Shown here in pieces: positions 1 to 5,341 of a stretch of 50,757 bases of DNA. Below the pieces are notes generated by a model. That model was not told where the DNA came from. It did not search any database and saw only the letters and a program-made list of their open reading frames with translations. Numbering within the stretch: position 1 is the first letter of the stretch; each line of letters begins with the position of its first letter. The position numbers were made by a program, and so were the translations under genes. This stretch comes from an uncultured Flavobacteriaceae bacterium (GTDB lineage: Bacteria; Bacteroidota; Bacteroidia; Flavobacteriales; Flavobacteriaceae), in the NCBI GenBank assembly GCA_938073895.1, contig CALJFB010000025.1:1-50757 (forward strand), read 5' to 3'.

Positions 1-75
1 GAAAACCACTACATCAATCCACTTTTATTAAACGTTGAAGAAGAGAAATTAATGAAGGTTAAAGTCTTTGGATAG
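1..75 (+). CDS. C-terminal tail of an unidentified gene (partial)
   Basis: An open frame enters from the left edge and codes for 24 residues (ending MKVKVFG) before a TAG stop at 73-75. The composition looks protein-like (alternating hydrophobic and acidic residues), but the piece is too short to assign to a family. It may belong to the integrated element to its right or to the chromosome beyond it. Confidence is limited because any open frame of this length could arise by chance. Confidence 0.4.
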   Translation, partial: ENHYINPLLLNVEEEKLMKVKVFG

Positions 76-103
76 TCGTATTTTATCTAACACAAGAGTC
101 TAG

Positions 104-254
104 GGTTCTGTCGCATTAATTATTTTTTGACGATTTTTCAATAGAATTGCACTTCCTTCAAAAAGTTAAATCACTAATAAACATAACTTTGGAGTTTTCA
201 GTTTTTTTCAAAAACGACAAAAATTATTAGTTTTTAGTTTAATGCGACAGAACC
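104..254. mobile_element. MITE-like element with 16-bp perfect terminal inverted repeats
   Basis: The ends are perfect inverted repeats of 16 bases: GGTTCTGTCGCATTAA at 104-119 and its complement at 239-254. Just inside them is a second, imperfect inverted pair (near 117-138 and 210-228). The 151-bp body has no coding capacity. The outer GGTTCTGT-GCA pattern resembles IS6-type insertion sequence ends, which suggests a non-autonomous derivative; that family link is an inference. The flanking 8 bases (96-103 and 255-262) do not match, so no target duplication is visible. Confidence 0.6.
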
Positions 255-545
255 AATAATAGAACTATTACTCTTTCTAATAAATAAAAAAGTGTAAAAA
301 CACGTAAAACAGCGTTTTTGGTCGTTTTTCATTGTTTTAACCTTCATAACACCTGTTTCTTGTTGCTTTTATATATTCAGAGCTAAAAAAGCCATTTTTA
401 TTTTTAAAAATAATAATTATTTTATAAAATAATTTTATAGAAAAAACATGAGTGCTTGACACTTCCGTTTAGAAGTAATTTTAATTAGTGAAAAATTATT
501 CACTGAAAGAAATACAAATTACATTGCAGTAAAAAAATAAGAGTG
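255..545. other. AT-rich spacer without recognisable gene
   Basis: Between the MITE-like element and the first minus-strand gene the sequence is very AT-rich, with short A/T palindromes (for example around 400-440). I see no coding frame, no RNA gene and no copy of the tRNA 3' end that would mark the far attachment site of the element on the right. Confidence 0.4.
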
Positions 546-731
546 TTAAACTTCTTCTTTATTATTTTCTTTTTGATAGTTAACGATTAAAACCGCAACT
601 AATGATGTAATTAAAACTGCCGCAACAGTAATTATAATGTAATTAGATTCTTGTGAATAATTCTTTCTTGGATGTTCTTGGTTCTCTGCTATCCAGCTTG
701 GTAGCGATTCTATTGTCATGGGTTCTCTCAT
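546..731 (-). CDS. small single-pass membrane protein, unknown
   Basis: This gene codes for about 61 residues starting at ATG 731 (MREPMTIESLPSW). The open frame extends to a TTG at 761, but that would overlap the upstream gene; an ATG at 719 is also possible. The N-terminal half is polar. Around residues 30-52 (IIITVAAVLITSLVAVLIV) there is one strongly hydrophobic helix followed by a charged tail (KENNKEEV). It starts 7 bases after the stop of the minus-strand gene at 739-1176, so the two are probably co-transcribed. I do not recognise a family. Confidence 0.5.
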   Translation of the reverse strand: MREPMTIESLPSWIAENQEHPRKNYSQESNYIIITVAAVLITSLVAVLIVNYQKENNKEEV

Positions 732-738
732 CTCGACG

Positions 739-1176
739 CTATTTGTGTTTATAAATTTCAATAATTAATTGATTGTTTGTATTCCTAAACAAGCGGTAAT
801 AGTAGTCATACAAAAAATAGAAGATTTTAGAACCCTCTTCAGATATCCCCATATAATTTTTAGTTGAAAAAGCCTCTGCTTTCAAGATGTCAAAGTAACA
901 TTTAACAGGTTCTTTTTTTTGACTTTCAATCTTAGCTTTATAATGCTTTTCTAAAACTCTATTATTTAACCTGAGCTGCTTTTCAGTTTCTATTATATGT
1001 TTGTTTTTAACTTTCCGCTTATTTTGATTGTAATCAAAATCATAATGCCGCTTATCAATATAAAGTTGGTCTTTGCGATTTGGTTGAAATTCATATCCAC
1101 ACCCACACTTACATTGTCTTATCCGAATTGGGCTTACAGGGAATTCCACCGCTGCTATTTCATTTCTATTTTTCAT
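739..1176 (-). CDS. hypothetical protein with Cys-rich zinc-ribbon-like N-terminus
   Basis: The protein has 145 residues. Near residue 22 it has CKCGCGYEFQPNRKDQLYID followed by KRHYDFDYNQNKRK. This resembles the small zinc motif found in many phage and mobile-element proteins (Cys pair, then F-x-P, then Q-x-Y, then a second metal pair), but the second pair is not a clear Cys pair here (K-R-H). The middle is basic and probably helical; the C-terminus is rich in Tyr and Phe. It is transcribed away from the MerR-like gene at 1294 and sits next to a serine recombinase, so it is likely element cargo or an accessory DNA-binding protein. Function is not known. Confidence 0.6.
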   Translation of the reverse strand: MKNRNEIAAVEFPVSPIRIRQCKCGCGYEFQPNRKDQLYIDKRHYDFDYNQNKRKVKNKHIIETEKQLRLNNRVLEKHYKAKIESQKKEPVKCYFDILKAEAFSTKNYMGISEEGSKIFYFLYDYYYRLFRNTNNQLIIEIYKHK

Positions 1177-1203
1177 TTTTACATATATTATCTTTATTTA
1201 AAT

Positions 1204-1225
1204 AATTATACTACGTGGCATAATT
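1204..1225. repeat. short inverted repeat in divergent promoter region
   Basis: AATTAT (1204-1209) and ATAATT (1220-1225) flank a ten-base centre with ACGT. The repeat lies just downstream of the minus-strand -7 box at 1230-1237, over the expected start of transcription. It could be an operator for the adjacent MerR-like protein, but the arms are short. Confidence 0.25.
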
Positions 1226-1229
1226 GATA

Positions 1230-1237
1230 CAAATATA
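1230..1237 (-). promoter_or_regulatory. -7 element for the minus-strand gene pair
   Basis: The complement of 1230-1237 reads TATATTTG, a perfect match to the Bacteroidota -7 consensus TAnnTTTG. It lies 53 bases upstream of the ATG at 1176. I see no convincing -33 TTTG. Confidence 0.45.
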
Positions 1238-1243
1238 GTTACT

Positions 1244-1276
1244 TTTGTTTTATTTATTGTATTTTTACTATATTTG
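1244..1276 (+). promoter_or_regulatory. Bacteroidota-type promoter for the MerR-like gene
   Basis: TTTG (1244-1247), a 21-base spacer and TATATTTG (1269-1276) fit the Bacteroidota sigma-ABfr promoter form. The ATG at 1294 follows 17 bases later. The two divergent promoters share about 45 bases, so one regulator could act on both. Confidence 0.55.
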
Positions 1277-1293
1277 TAAAAAAAAAATTAAAA

Positions 1294-2205
1294 ATGACAA
1301 TAGAAGAAATTAAAAATTTAGGGAATATTGTTTTCGATCAACGTGATATTAGTCCTACACAATTAGGTATTACCTCCAGAAAAATAAATTATTGGTTAGA
1401 CCACAATTTAGTGCCTTTTGTAGAAAAACATCAAAATGTTAAGAATACAGAAACAATTTCTAAAGAGGCAGCCACAAAAACCAAATGGATACGACTTAAT
1501 TTATCACAGGCTGTATGGGTTTGTATTATCGATACATTATCTTCTTTTGGAGTATCAGCAGATAAAATATACACTTTAGGGAAATCCATTTGGCATGAAC
1601 CAAGAGTTGAAAAATATGCTGATAAAGTATTTAAAGAGCATATTAAAAAAAATAAACATCAATTACCAAAGGATGTTATTCAATCTTTAAAGAATTATCT
1701 TAAGGATGAACATATAATGGAACAAAACTTTAGAACTCTTATCAATCCATTTACAGACATGTTAAAATCGGCTATTTTAAGAGATTCTATGCCACATACG
1801 TTATTATATGTTCCAGAAACTAATGATTTTGAATTCCTTTATGGAGATGCAAATCTAACCCTAAAACTTAGTAGTGTTTATATGCAACACCCTATGATAT
1901 CCATTCCAATGATACCCATACTTGCTAAAGTATTAGCGGTAGATTTTGGAAACAAAAAAAAGGAACTCTCTTACCTCTCAGAAATTGAAAAACAAATTAG
2001 AGATATCGTAGTTTTTAAAAAACCTAAAATAGTTGAGATTGCTTTTGAAAATGAAAACATCAAACCTATTATTGTTACTGAACAACACAAAACAAGAGAG
2101 CAGTTAGCAAGATATATTTTAGAGCATAAAATAGCAAAGGGCGCAAAACTTCTTATTGATATTAGAGCGCAAGGCAACTATAAACTAACATTAATAAAAA
2201 ACTAA
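1294..2205 (+). CDS. MerR-like helix-turn-helix protein of the integrated element
   Basis: The protein has 303 residues. Near residues 19-42 it has SPTQLGITSRKINYWLDHNL, which matches the MerR/HTH_17 pattern of a helix-turn-helix followed by a Y-W-x-x-x-x-L wing. The rest is not recognised: a mixed helical region to about residue 150 and a more beta-rich part that ends LLIDIRAQGNYKLTLIKN. Its own promoter is visible upstream, and it is the first gene of a likely operon with the small protein at 2269 and the recombinase at 2489. It is probably a transcriptional regulator or an excision accessory factor; this is inferred from context. Confidence 0.6.
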   Translation: MTIEEIKNLGNIVFDQRDISPTQLGITSRKINYWLDHNLVPFVEKHQNVKNTETISKEAATKTKWIRLNLSQAVWVCIIDTLSSFGVSADKIYTLGKSIWHEPRVEKYADKVFKEHIKKNKHQLPKDVIQSLKNYLKDEHIMEQNFRTLINPFTDMLKSAILRDSMPHTLLYVPETNDFEFLYGDANLTLKLSSVYMQHPMISIPMIPILAKVLAVDFGNKKKELSYLSEIEKQIRDIVVFKKPKIVEIAFENENIKPIIVTEQHKTREQLARYILEHKIAKGAKLLIDIRAQGNYKLTLIKN

Positions 2206-2210
2206 TAAAA

Positions 2211-2327
2211 ATGGAAGTAGCACAGATTCGGTCCCTGCAAATACAGCCCGATTTAATTCAAATCCGATATGGACCAAGACTTAAATCACAAGGCTCAGGA
2301 ATTAAAAGAAAATTGTTTAGAAACTGA
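2211..2327 (+). CDS. possible 38-residue small protein (uncertain)
   Basis: An ATG at 2211, six bases after the previous stop, opens a 38-codon frame beginning MEVAQIRSLQIQPDLIQIRY. It ends in a TGA inside the gene at 2269, in a different frame. It uses codons uncommon in this genome (CGG, CTG, CCC, CGA), so it may be a leader or chance frame over a structured RNA segment rather than a real protein. Confidence 0.25.
   Translation: MEVAQIRSLQIQPDLIQIRYGPRLKSQGSGIKRKLFRN
2230..2275 (+). other. GC-richer segment able to fold into a three-way junction
   Basis: GGTCC (2230-2234) pairs with GGACC (2271-2275). Inside it, CTG/CAG (2235-2237, 2244-2246) and GATTT/AAATC (2250-2254, 2260-2264) can form two more stems. 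The last stem pair covers the start codon region of the gene at 2269, so it might affect its translation. This is a hand-drawn fold without energies. Confidence 0.25.
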
Positions 2328-2481
2328 GGTATCATTTGATAAAAATGATGCCCAAACGCTAAAAAAAAGACAGCAAATAAAAGAAAAATTAATAAATAAT
2401 ATAGGAATAACTGAAGATGTAGACGAACTATTAACTTCTATAGAACACTATTGTTTTATCATTATACAATCTTTAAAATAA
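2269..2481 (+). CDS. small charged helical protein, unknown
   Basis: The protein has 70 residues and is rich in Lys, Glu and Asp, probably all helical. It ends with a hydrophobic stretch (IEHYCFIIIQSLK). It lies directly between the MerR-like gene and the recombinase (7 bases before the recombinase ATG) in the same direction, so it is likely part of the same operon. I do not recognise a family. Confidence 0.5.
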   Translation: MDQDLNHKAQELKENCLETEVSFDKNDAQTLKKRQQIKEKLINNIGITEDVDELLTSIEHYCFIIIQSLK

Positions 2482-2488
2482 TGTAATT

Positions 2489-4711
2489 ATGAATACCCTG
2501 CAAAGATTTCAAAAATTTAGTCCTGAACAAAAAGCAATTGGAACTAATAAAAAAGCAATAATTTACACGAGAGTTTCTACTAAAGAACAAGCAGATACCA
2601 ATACGAGTCTTGGAACTCAGAAAAAATATTGTGAAAACTATGCAAAGTCAAATGGACATGAAGTTGTAGCATATTTTGGTGGCACGCATGAGTCTGCAAA
2701 AAGCGATGATAGAAAAGAATTTAAAAGAATGTTGAAATACGTTCGCCAAAGTGGTAACATTGGTTATATCATTGTATATTCTTACGATCGATTTTCTAGA
2801 ACTGGTTCAAGTGCTGCTCAAATATCACAAGACCTCTTTAAGCAGGGTATTCAAGTAAAAGCAGTAACTCAAGAAGTTGACACCACCTCTGCAGCTGGTA
2901 AGTTTCAACAAAACTTATTTTTCATGTTCAGTCAGTTTGATAATGAACTAAGAAAAGATAAAACCATTACTGCTATGAGTGATTTGGTTCGAAAAGGCTA
3001 CTGGCTTTGGGCTCCTCCTTTAGGGTATGAAAATAAGAAAAAATACCACAAAGCAGTAGAATGGGACATTGCCATTAATCAAACAGGAGAGCAATTAAAA
3101 AAAGCTTTCAAATGGAAAGTACAAAATAAATACTCGAATGTAGAAATAGTAAACAAACTAAATTTATTAGGTGTAAAAATTAATGAAAGGAGATTGGGCG
3201 AACTGTTTAAAAACCCATTTTATTGTGGTATTTTAATTACTAAAATGCTTCCAGGAGAAATTATCCAAGGAAAACACACACCAATCGTCTCTAAAGAAGA
3301 TTTTTTAAAGATAAATGCGGAAGAATCTGCACATCCTAAAACGCATAAAACCGATAACATTAACCTTCCTTTAAAACAATTTATCTATTGTCAGACTTGT
3401 AAGAAACCTTTAACAGGTTATTTGGTTAAAGCTAAAAACTTGTATTACTATAAATGTAGAACTAAAGGCTGTGGTTGTAACAGGTCTGCTAATAAACTCC
3501 ATCAAGACTTTACAAAAATGTTAGATGGTTTTCAAGTAGATCCAAAATACAATTCGATTATCAAAGAAGTAATGCTATATACTTATGACAATCTTACAAA
3601 AGAGTTAAGAACAGAAGAAACACAATTCAAAAAACAATTAAAAGAAGTAAATAAAAAAATTGAAGCTATTGAAGAGCGTTATGTTGTTGGAGAAATTGAT
3701 ACAGAAATTTACAAAAAATTTAAAACGAAATATCTAAAAACCCAAGAAGAAATTACCATAAATTTAAACCAATCGTCAATTTCGAGTTCGAACCTTAAAA
3801 AAGCCATTGACACCGCTTTAAAATTAGCGACAAACATCAATGAAATATGGACTTCAGGAGATTTAAATCAAAAAAAACGCATTCAAAGATTGGTGTTTCC
3901 TTCCGGAATAGGTTATGATAAGCAAAATGACGTAGTTCGAACCTTAAAAACAAATTCACTGTTCGCTGTCATCCCAATGATACAAAAGGAAATCGTAAAA
4001 ACAAAAAACGGAAAATCAATTCAGATGAATCAATTCTCCGTTAGAGTGACCTCGGAAGGATTCAAACCTTCAACCTCCACAGCCGTAATGTGGTGCACTA
4101 TTCAGTTATGCTACGAGGCCATTTTGAGAGTGCAAATATATTTCTTTTTATGGTATTTGCAAACAATTCCGATTAAATTATTTATTTTTATTGCTATGAA
4201 ACATATAGAGCATTTAATTCGGGATATAAAAGACTTTCCAAAACCAGGAATAATCTTTAAAGATATTACACCTTTGTTAGCAAATCCATTAGCTGTAAAG
4301 ACTTGTGTAGACGAGTTTGCTTTAAGGTTAGTTAATCTTAAAATTGATAAAATAGTTGCTATAGAAGCACGTGGTTTTTTCTTTGGAATACTATTAGCTC
4401 AAAAATTAAATATACCATTTATACCTGTTAGAAAATCAGGAAAACTTCCAGGGAAAATTATTTCAGAGTCTTATAGTTTGGAATATGGTCAGGACAAATT
4501 AGAAATACATGAAGATGCTATTTCTAAAGATGATTTAATTTTAATTCATGACGATGTTTTAGCTACTGGCGGAACAGTAAATGCGGTAACTAAAATGGTA
4601 AATAGACTTGGAGGAACCGTTGTGGCTTATAACTTTTTAATTGAAATAGAATTTTTAAAAGGAAAAGAAAAATTAGAAAACAATTTTATAGATAGTTTGT
4701 TTCGTTATTAA
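2489..4711 (+). CDS. large serine recombinase; open frame runs through tRNA antisense into apt
   Basis: Site-specific DNA recombinase of the large serine family. Residues 22-165 form the resolvase domain (IIYTRVSTKEQ, catalytic Ser30; YSYDRFSRTG). A recombinase domain follows (to about 290), then a zinc ribbon (CQTCKKPLTGY ... CRTKGCGC, about 302-335) and a coiled coil (about 365-430). The recombinase proper ends near SVRVTSEGFKPST. From residue 520 to 544 the frame is the antisense of a tRNA-Arg gene, and residues 545-569 read through the tRNA promoter. Met570 is the apparent start of apt, in the same frame, so the 740-codon frame looks like a fusion. Recombinases that end inside a tRNA-derived attachment site are known; I therefore read this as an integration junction. 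How far translation really continues is unknown. Confidence 0.85.
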   Translation: MNTLQRFQKFSPEQKAIGTNKKAIIYTRVSTKEQADTNTSLGTQKKYCENYAKSNGHEVVAYFGGTHESAKSDDRKEFKRMLKYVRQSGNIGYIIVYSYDRFSRTGSSAAQISQDLFKQGIQVKAVTQEVDTTSAAGKFQQNLFFMFSQFDNELRKDKTITAMSDLVRKGYWLWAPPLGYENKKKYHKAVEWDIAINQTGEQLKKAFKWKVQNKYSNVEIVNKLNLLGVKINERRLGELFKNPFYCGILITKMLPGEIIQGKHTPIVSKEDFLKINAEESAHPKTHKTDNINLPLKQFIYCQTCKKPLTGYLVKAKNLYYYKCRTKGCGCNRSANKLHQDFTKMLDGFQVDPKYNSIIKEVMLYTYDNLTKELRTEETQFKKQLKEVNKKIEAIEERYVVGEIDTEIYKKFKTKYLKTQEEITINLNQSSISSSNLKKAIDTALKLATNINEIWTSGDLNQKKRIQRLVFPSGIGYDKQNDVVRTLKTNSLFAVIPMIQKEIVKTKNGKSIQMNQFSVRVTSEGFKPSTSTAVMWCTIQLCYEAILRVQIYFFLWYLQTIPIKLFIFIAMKHIEHLIRDIKDFPKPGIIFKDITPLLANPLAVKTCVDEFALRLVNLKIDKIVAIEARGFFFGILLAQKLNIPFIPVRKSGKLPGKIISESYSLEYGQDKLEIHEDAISKDDLILIHDDVLATGGTVNAVTKMVNRLGGTVVAYNFLIEIEFLKGKEKLENNFIDSLFRY
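4047..4120 (-). tRNA. tRNA-Arg (anticodon ACG)
   Basis: The complement folds as a full 74-base cloverleaf: acceptor GGCCTCG/CGAGGTC (one G-U), discriminator A, D stem GCAT/GTGC, anticodon stem CCACA/TGTGG with the 7-base loop TTACGGC (anticodon ACG at 34-36), and T stem GAAGG/CCTTC. CCA is not encoded. The D loop has GA instead of GG and the T loop TTTGAAT instead of TTCGAAT; the 19-56 pair is thereby changed from G-C to A-U and still matched. A consensus promoter lies upstream. The gene doubles as the attachment site of the element to its left. Confidence 0.85.
4133..4163 (-). promoter_or_regulatory. consensus promoter of tRNA-Arg
   Basis: On the minus strand, TTTG (4163-4160), a 19-base spacer and TATATTTG (4140-4133) give a textbook Bacteroidota promoter, 12 bases before the first tRNA base. 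Since it lies on the apt side, it belongs to the host chromosome and would be unaffected by insertion at the tRNA 3' end. Confidence 0.75.
4196..4711 (+). CDS. apt: adenine phosphoribosyltransferase
   Basis: Salvage enzyme that makes AMP from adenine and phosphoribosyl pyrophosphate in the cytoplasm. From the ATG at 4196 it has 171 residues, the usual family length. It begins MKHIEHLIRDIKDFPKPGI and carries FKDITPLL, EARGFFFG and the PRPP-binding loop LILIHDDVLATGGTVNA (canonical VDDxLATGGT). The same frame is open upstream through the tRNA promoter, the tRNA antisense and the serine recombinase; I place the start at the ATG because it matches the family N-terminus. Its 3' end overlaps the convergent small gene at 4708-4860 by 4 bases. 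No strong promoter is visible on the plus strand just upstream, so some transcription may come from the element after integration. Confidence 0.93.
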   Translation: MKHIEHLIRDIKDFPKPGIIFKDITPLLANPLAVKTCVDEFALRLVNLKIDKIVAIEARGFFFGILLAQKLNIPFIPVRKSGKLPGKIISESYSLEYGQDKLEIHEDAISKDDLILIHDDVLATGGTVNAVTKMVNRLGGTVVAYNFLIEIEFLKGKEKLENNFIDSLFRY

Positions 4712-4860
4712 TCTAAACTTTGCATAGTTATGTATGCTCTCCAGCCAATAATAGCTAATTGTAGTTTTGTAGCTTTGGTAAGGTCAAGTTGTTTTTTAGA
4801 GTAGCTGGGTAAGCATAGCTTATTTAATTTTGCTAAAACTTTAAAGACTTGTTTTTTCAT
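4708..4860 (-). CDS. 50-residue conserved-type small protein
   Basis: ATG at 4860 opens a 50-codon frame: MKKQVFKVLAKLNKLCLPSY, then SKKQLDLTKATKLQLAIIGW, ending RAYITMQSLD. The amphipathic, Lys-rich composition and the Trp-Arg ending look like a small protein I believe recurs in Flavobacteriaceae; I do not know its function. It converges on apt and overlaps it by 4 bases. A -7 box and a long palindrome lie directly upstream. Confidence 0.7.
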   Translation of the reverse strand: MKKQVFKVLAKLNKLCLPSYSKKQLDLTKATKLQLAIIGWRAYITMQSLD

Positions 4861-4874
4861 GTTTTTCTTATTTC

Positions 4875-4904
4875 TGATAAACTTAATTTAAATTAAGTTT
4901 ATCA
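4875..4904. promoter_or_regulatory. 30-bp perfect palindrome at the start region of the small gene
   Basis: Bases 4875-4904 are a perfect palindrome (arms TGATAAACTTAATTT and its complement), 14 bases before the minus-strand ATG at 4860. On the minus strand TATTTTTG (4910-4903), a TAnnTTTG -7 match, overlaps its edge, so transcription would start inside it. That suggests an operator rather than an RNA hairpin. Confidence 0.5.
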
Positions 4905-4910
4905 AAAATA

Positions 4911-5315
4911 GTTAACAAAAAATAGATATAATCACATCTACTACATAAATAATTAAAGTTAGCATATTTGTTAGTTTTAATGGTTAGTCCCATTTCTTTT
5001 AATAATGCCTTTCTAGTGTAATATATAAAAAACCTTTTTTAGTCTATTTTTAGTATTACTATCCATTTGCATCCAATTTTGTTAACTTTTTTATTGTTTA
5101 GAGCTTAAATTTAAAAGGTGTTTACTTAAAATAGTTCGTTTTCTAATTCTATTAGTTTTTTGCTTTGAAAGAAACAACTGTAATTTTTTTTTTCATATTT
5201 TTTTGTCTCAGGGCAAATTCTATTACAAGAATTCTTTAAACGAGTAGCTAGTTTAAACTTTTAATGTTTTTACTCATTTTAACTTTCTGTAAAGTTTTAA
5301 ACTAAAGATTTAACA
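4911..5315. other. intergenic region without gene
   Basis: About 400 AT-rich bases lie between the small minus-strand gene and the nuclease gene. I see short inverted repeats near the right end (AGTTTAAACT around 5250 and AAAGTTTTAAAC around 5291) but no coding frame, terminator or RNA that I can support. Confidence 0.4.
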
Positions 5316-5323
5316 TATATTTG
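5316..5323 (+). promoter_or_regulatory. -7 element of the nuclease gene
   Basis: TATATTTG matches TAnnTTTG exactly. It overlaps the TTG at 5321 where the open frame could begin, which shows that the real start is the ATG at 5342, 18 bases downstream. No clear -33 TTTG. Confidence 0.6.
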
Positions 5324-5341
5324 CAAAAAAATAAAATTAGA

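Larger units (their letters stand above)
546..4060. mobile_element. right part of an element integrated at tRNA-Arg (left end not found)
   Basis: A large serine recombinase, a MerR-like regulator and small unknown genes lie against the 3' end of a tRNA-Arg gene, the usual layout of an integrative element. The right attachment site must fall within or next to 4047-4120. I searched the first 4 kb by eye for a second copy of the tRNA 3' end (GTGACCTCGGAAGGATTCAA) and found none, so the element probably extends beyond the left edge. The left limit given here is only the first gene I can tie to it. Confidence 0.55.

Noticed and set aside
1-540. Left attachment site of the element
   Set aside because: No copy of the tRNA 3' end could be found by eye on either strand in the first 4 kb.
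997-1227. Plus-strand 76-codon frame over the CxCxC gene
   Set aside because: It is the antisense shadow of the gene at 739-1176 and crosses two divergent promoters.
2489-4711. A genuine bifunctional recombinase-APT enzyme
   Set aside because: The linker is antisense tRNA plus its promoter, and apt has its own normal start. The junction explanation needs fewer assumptions.
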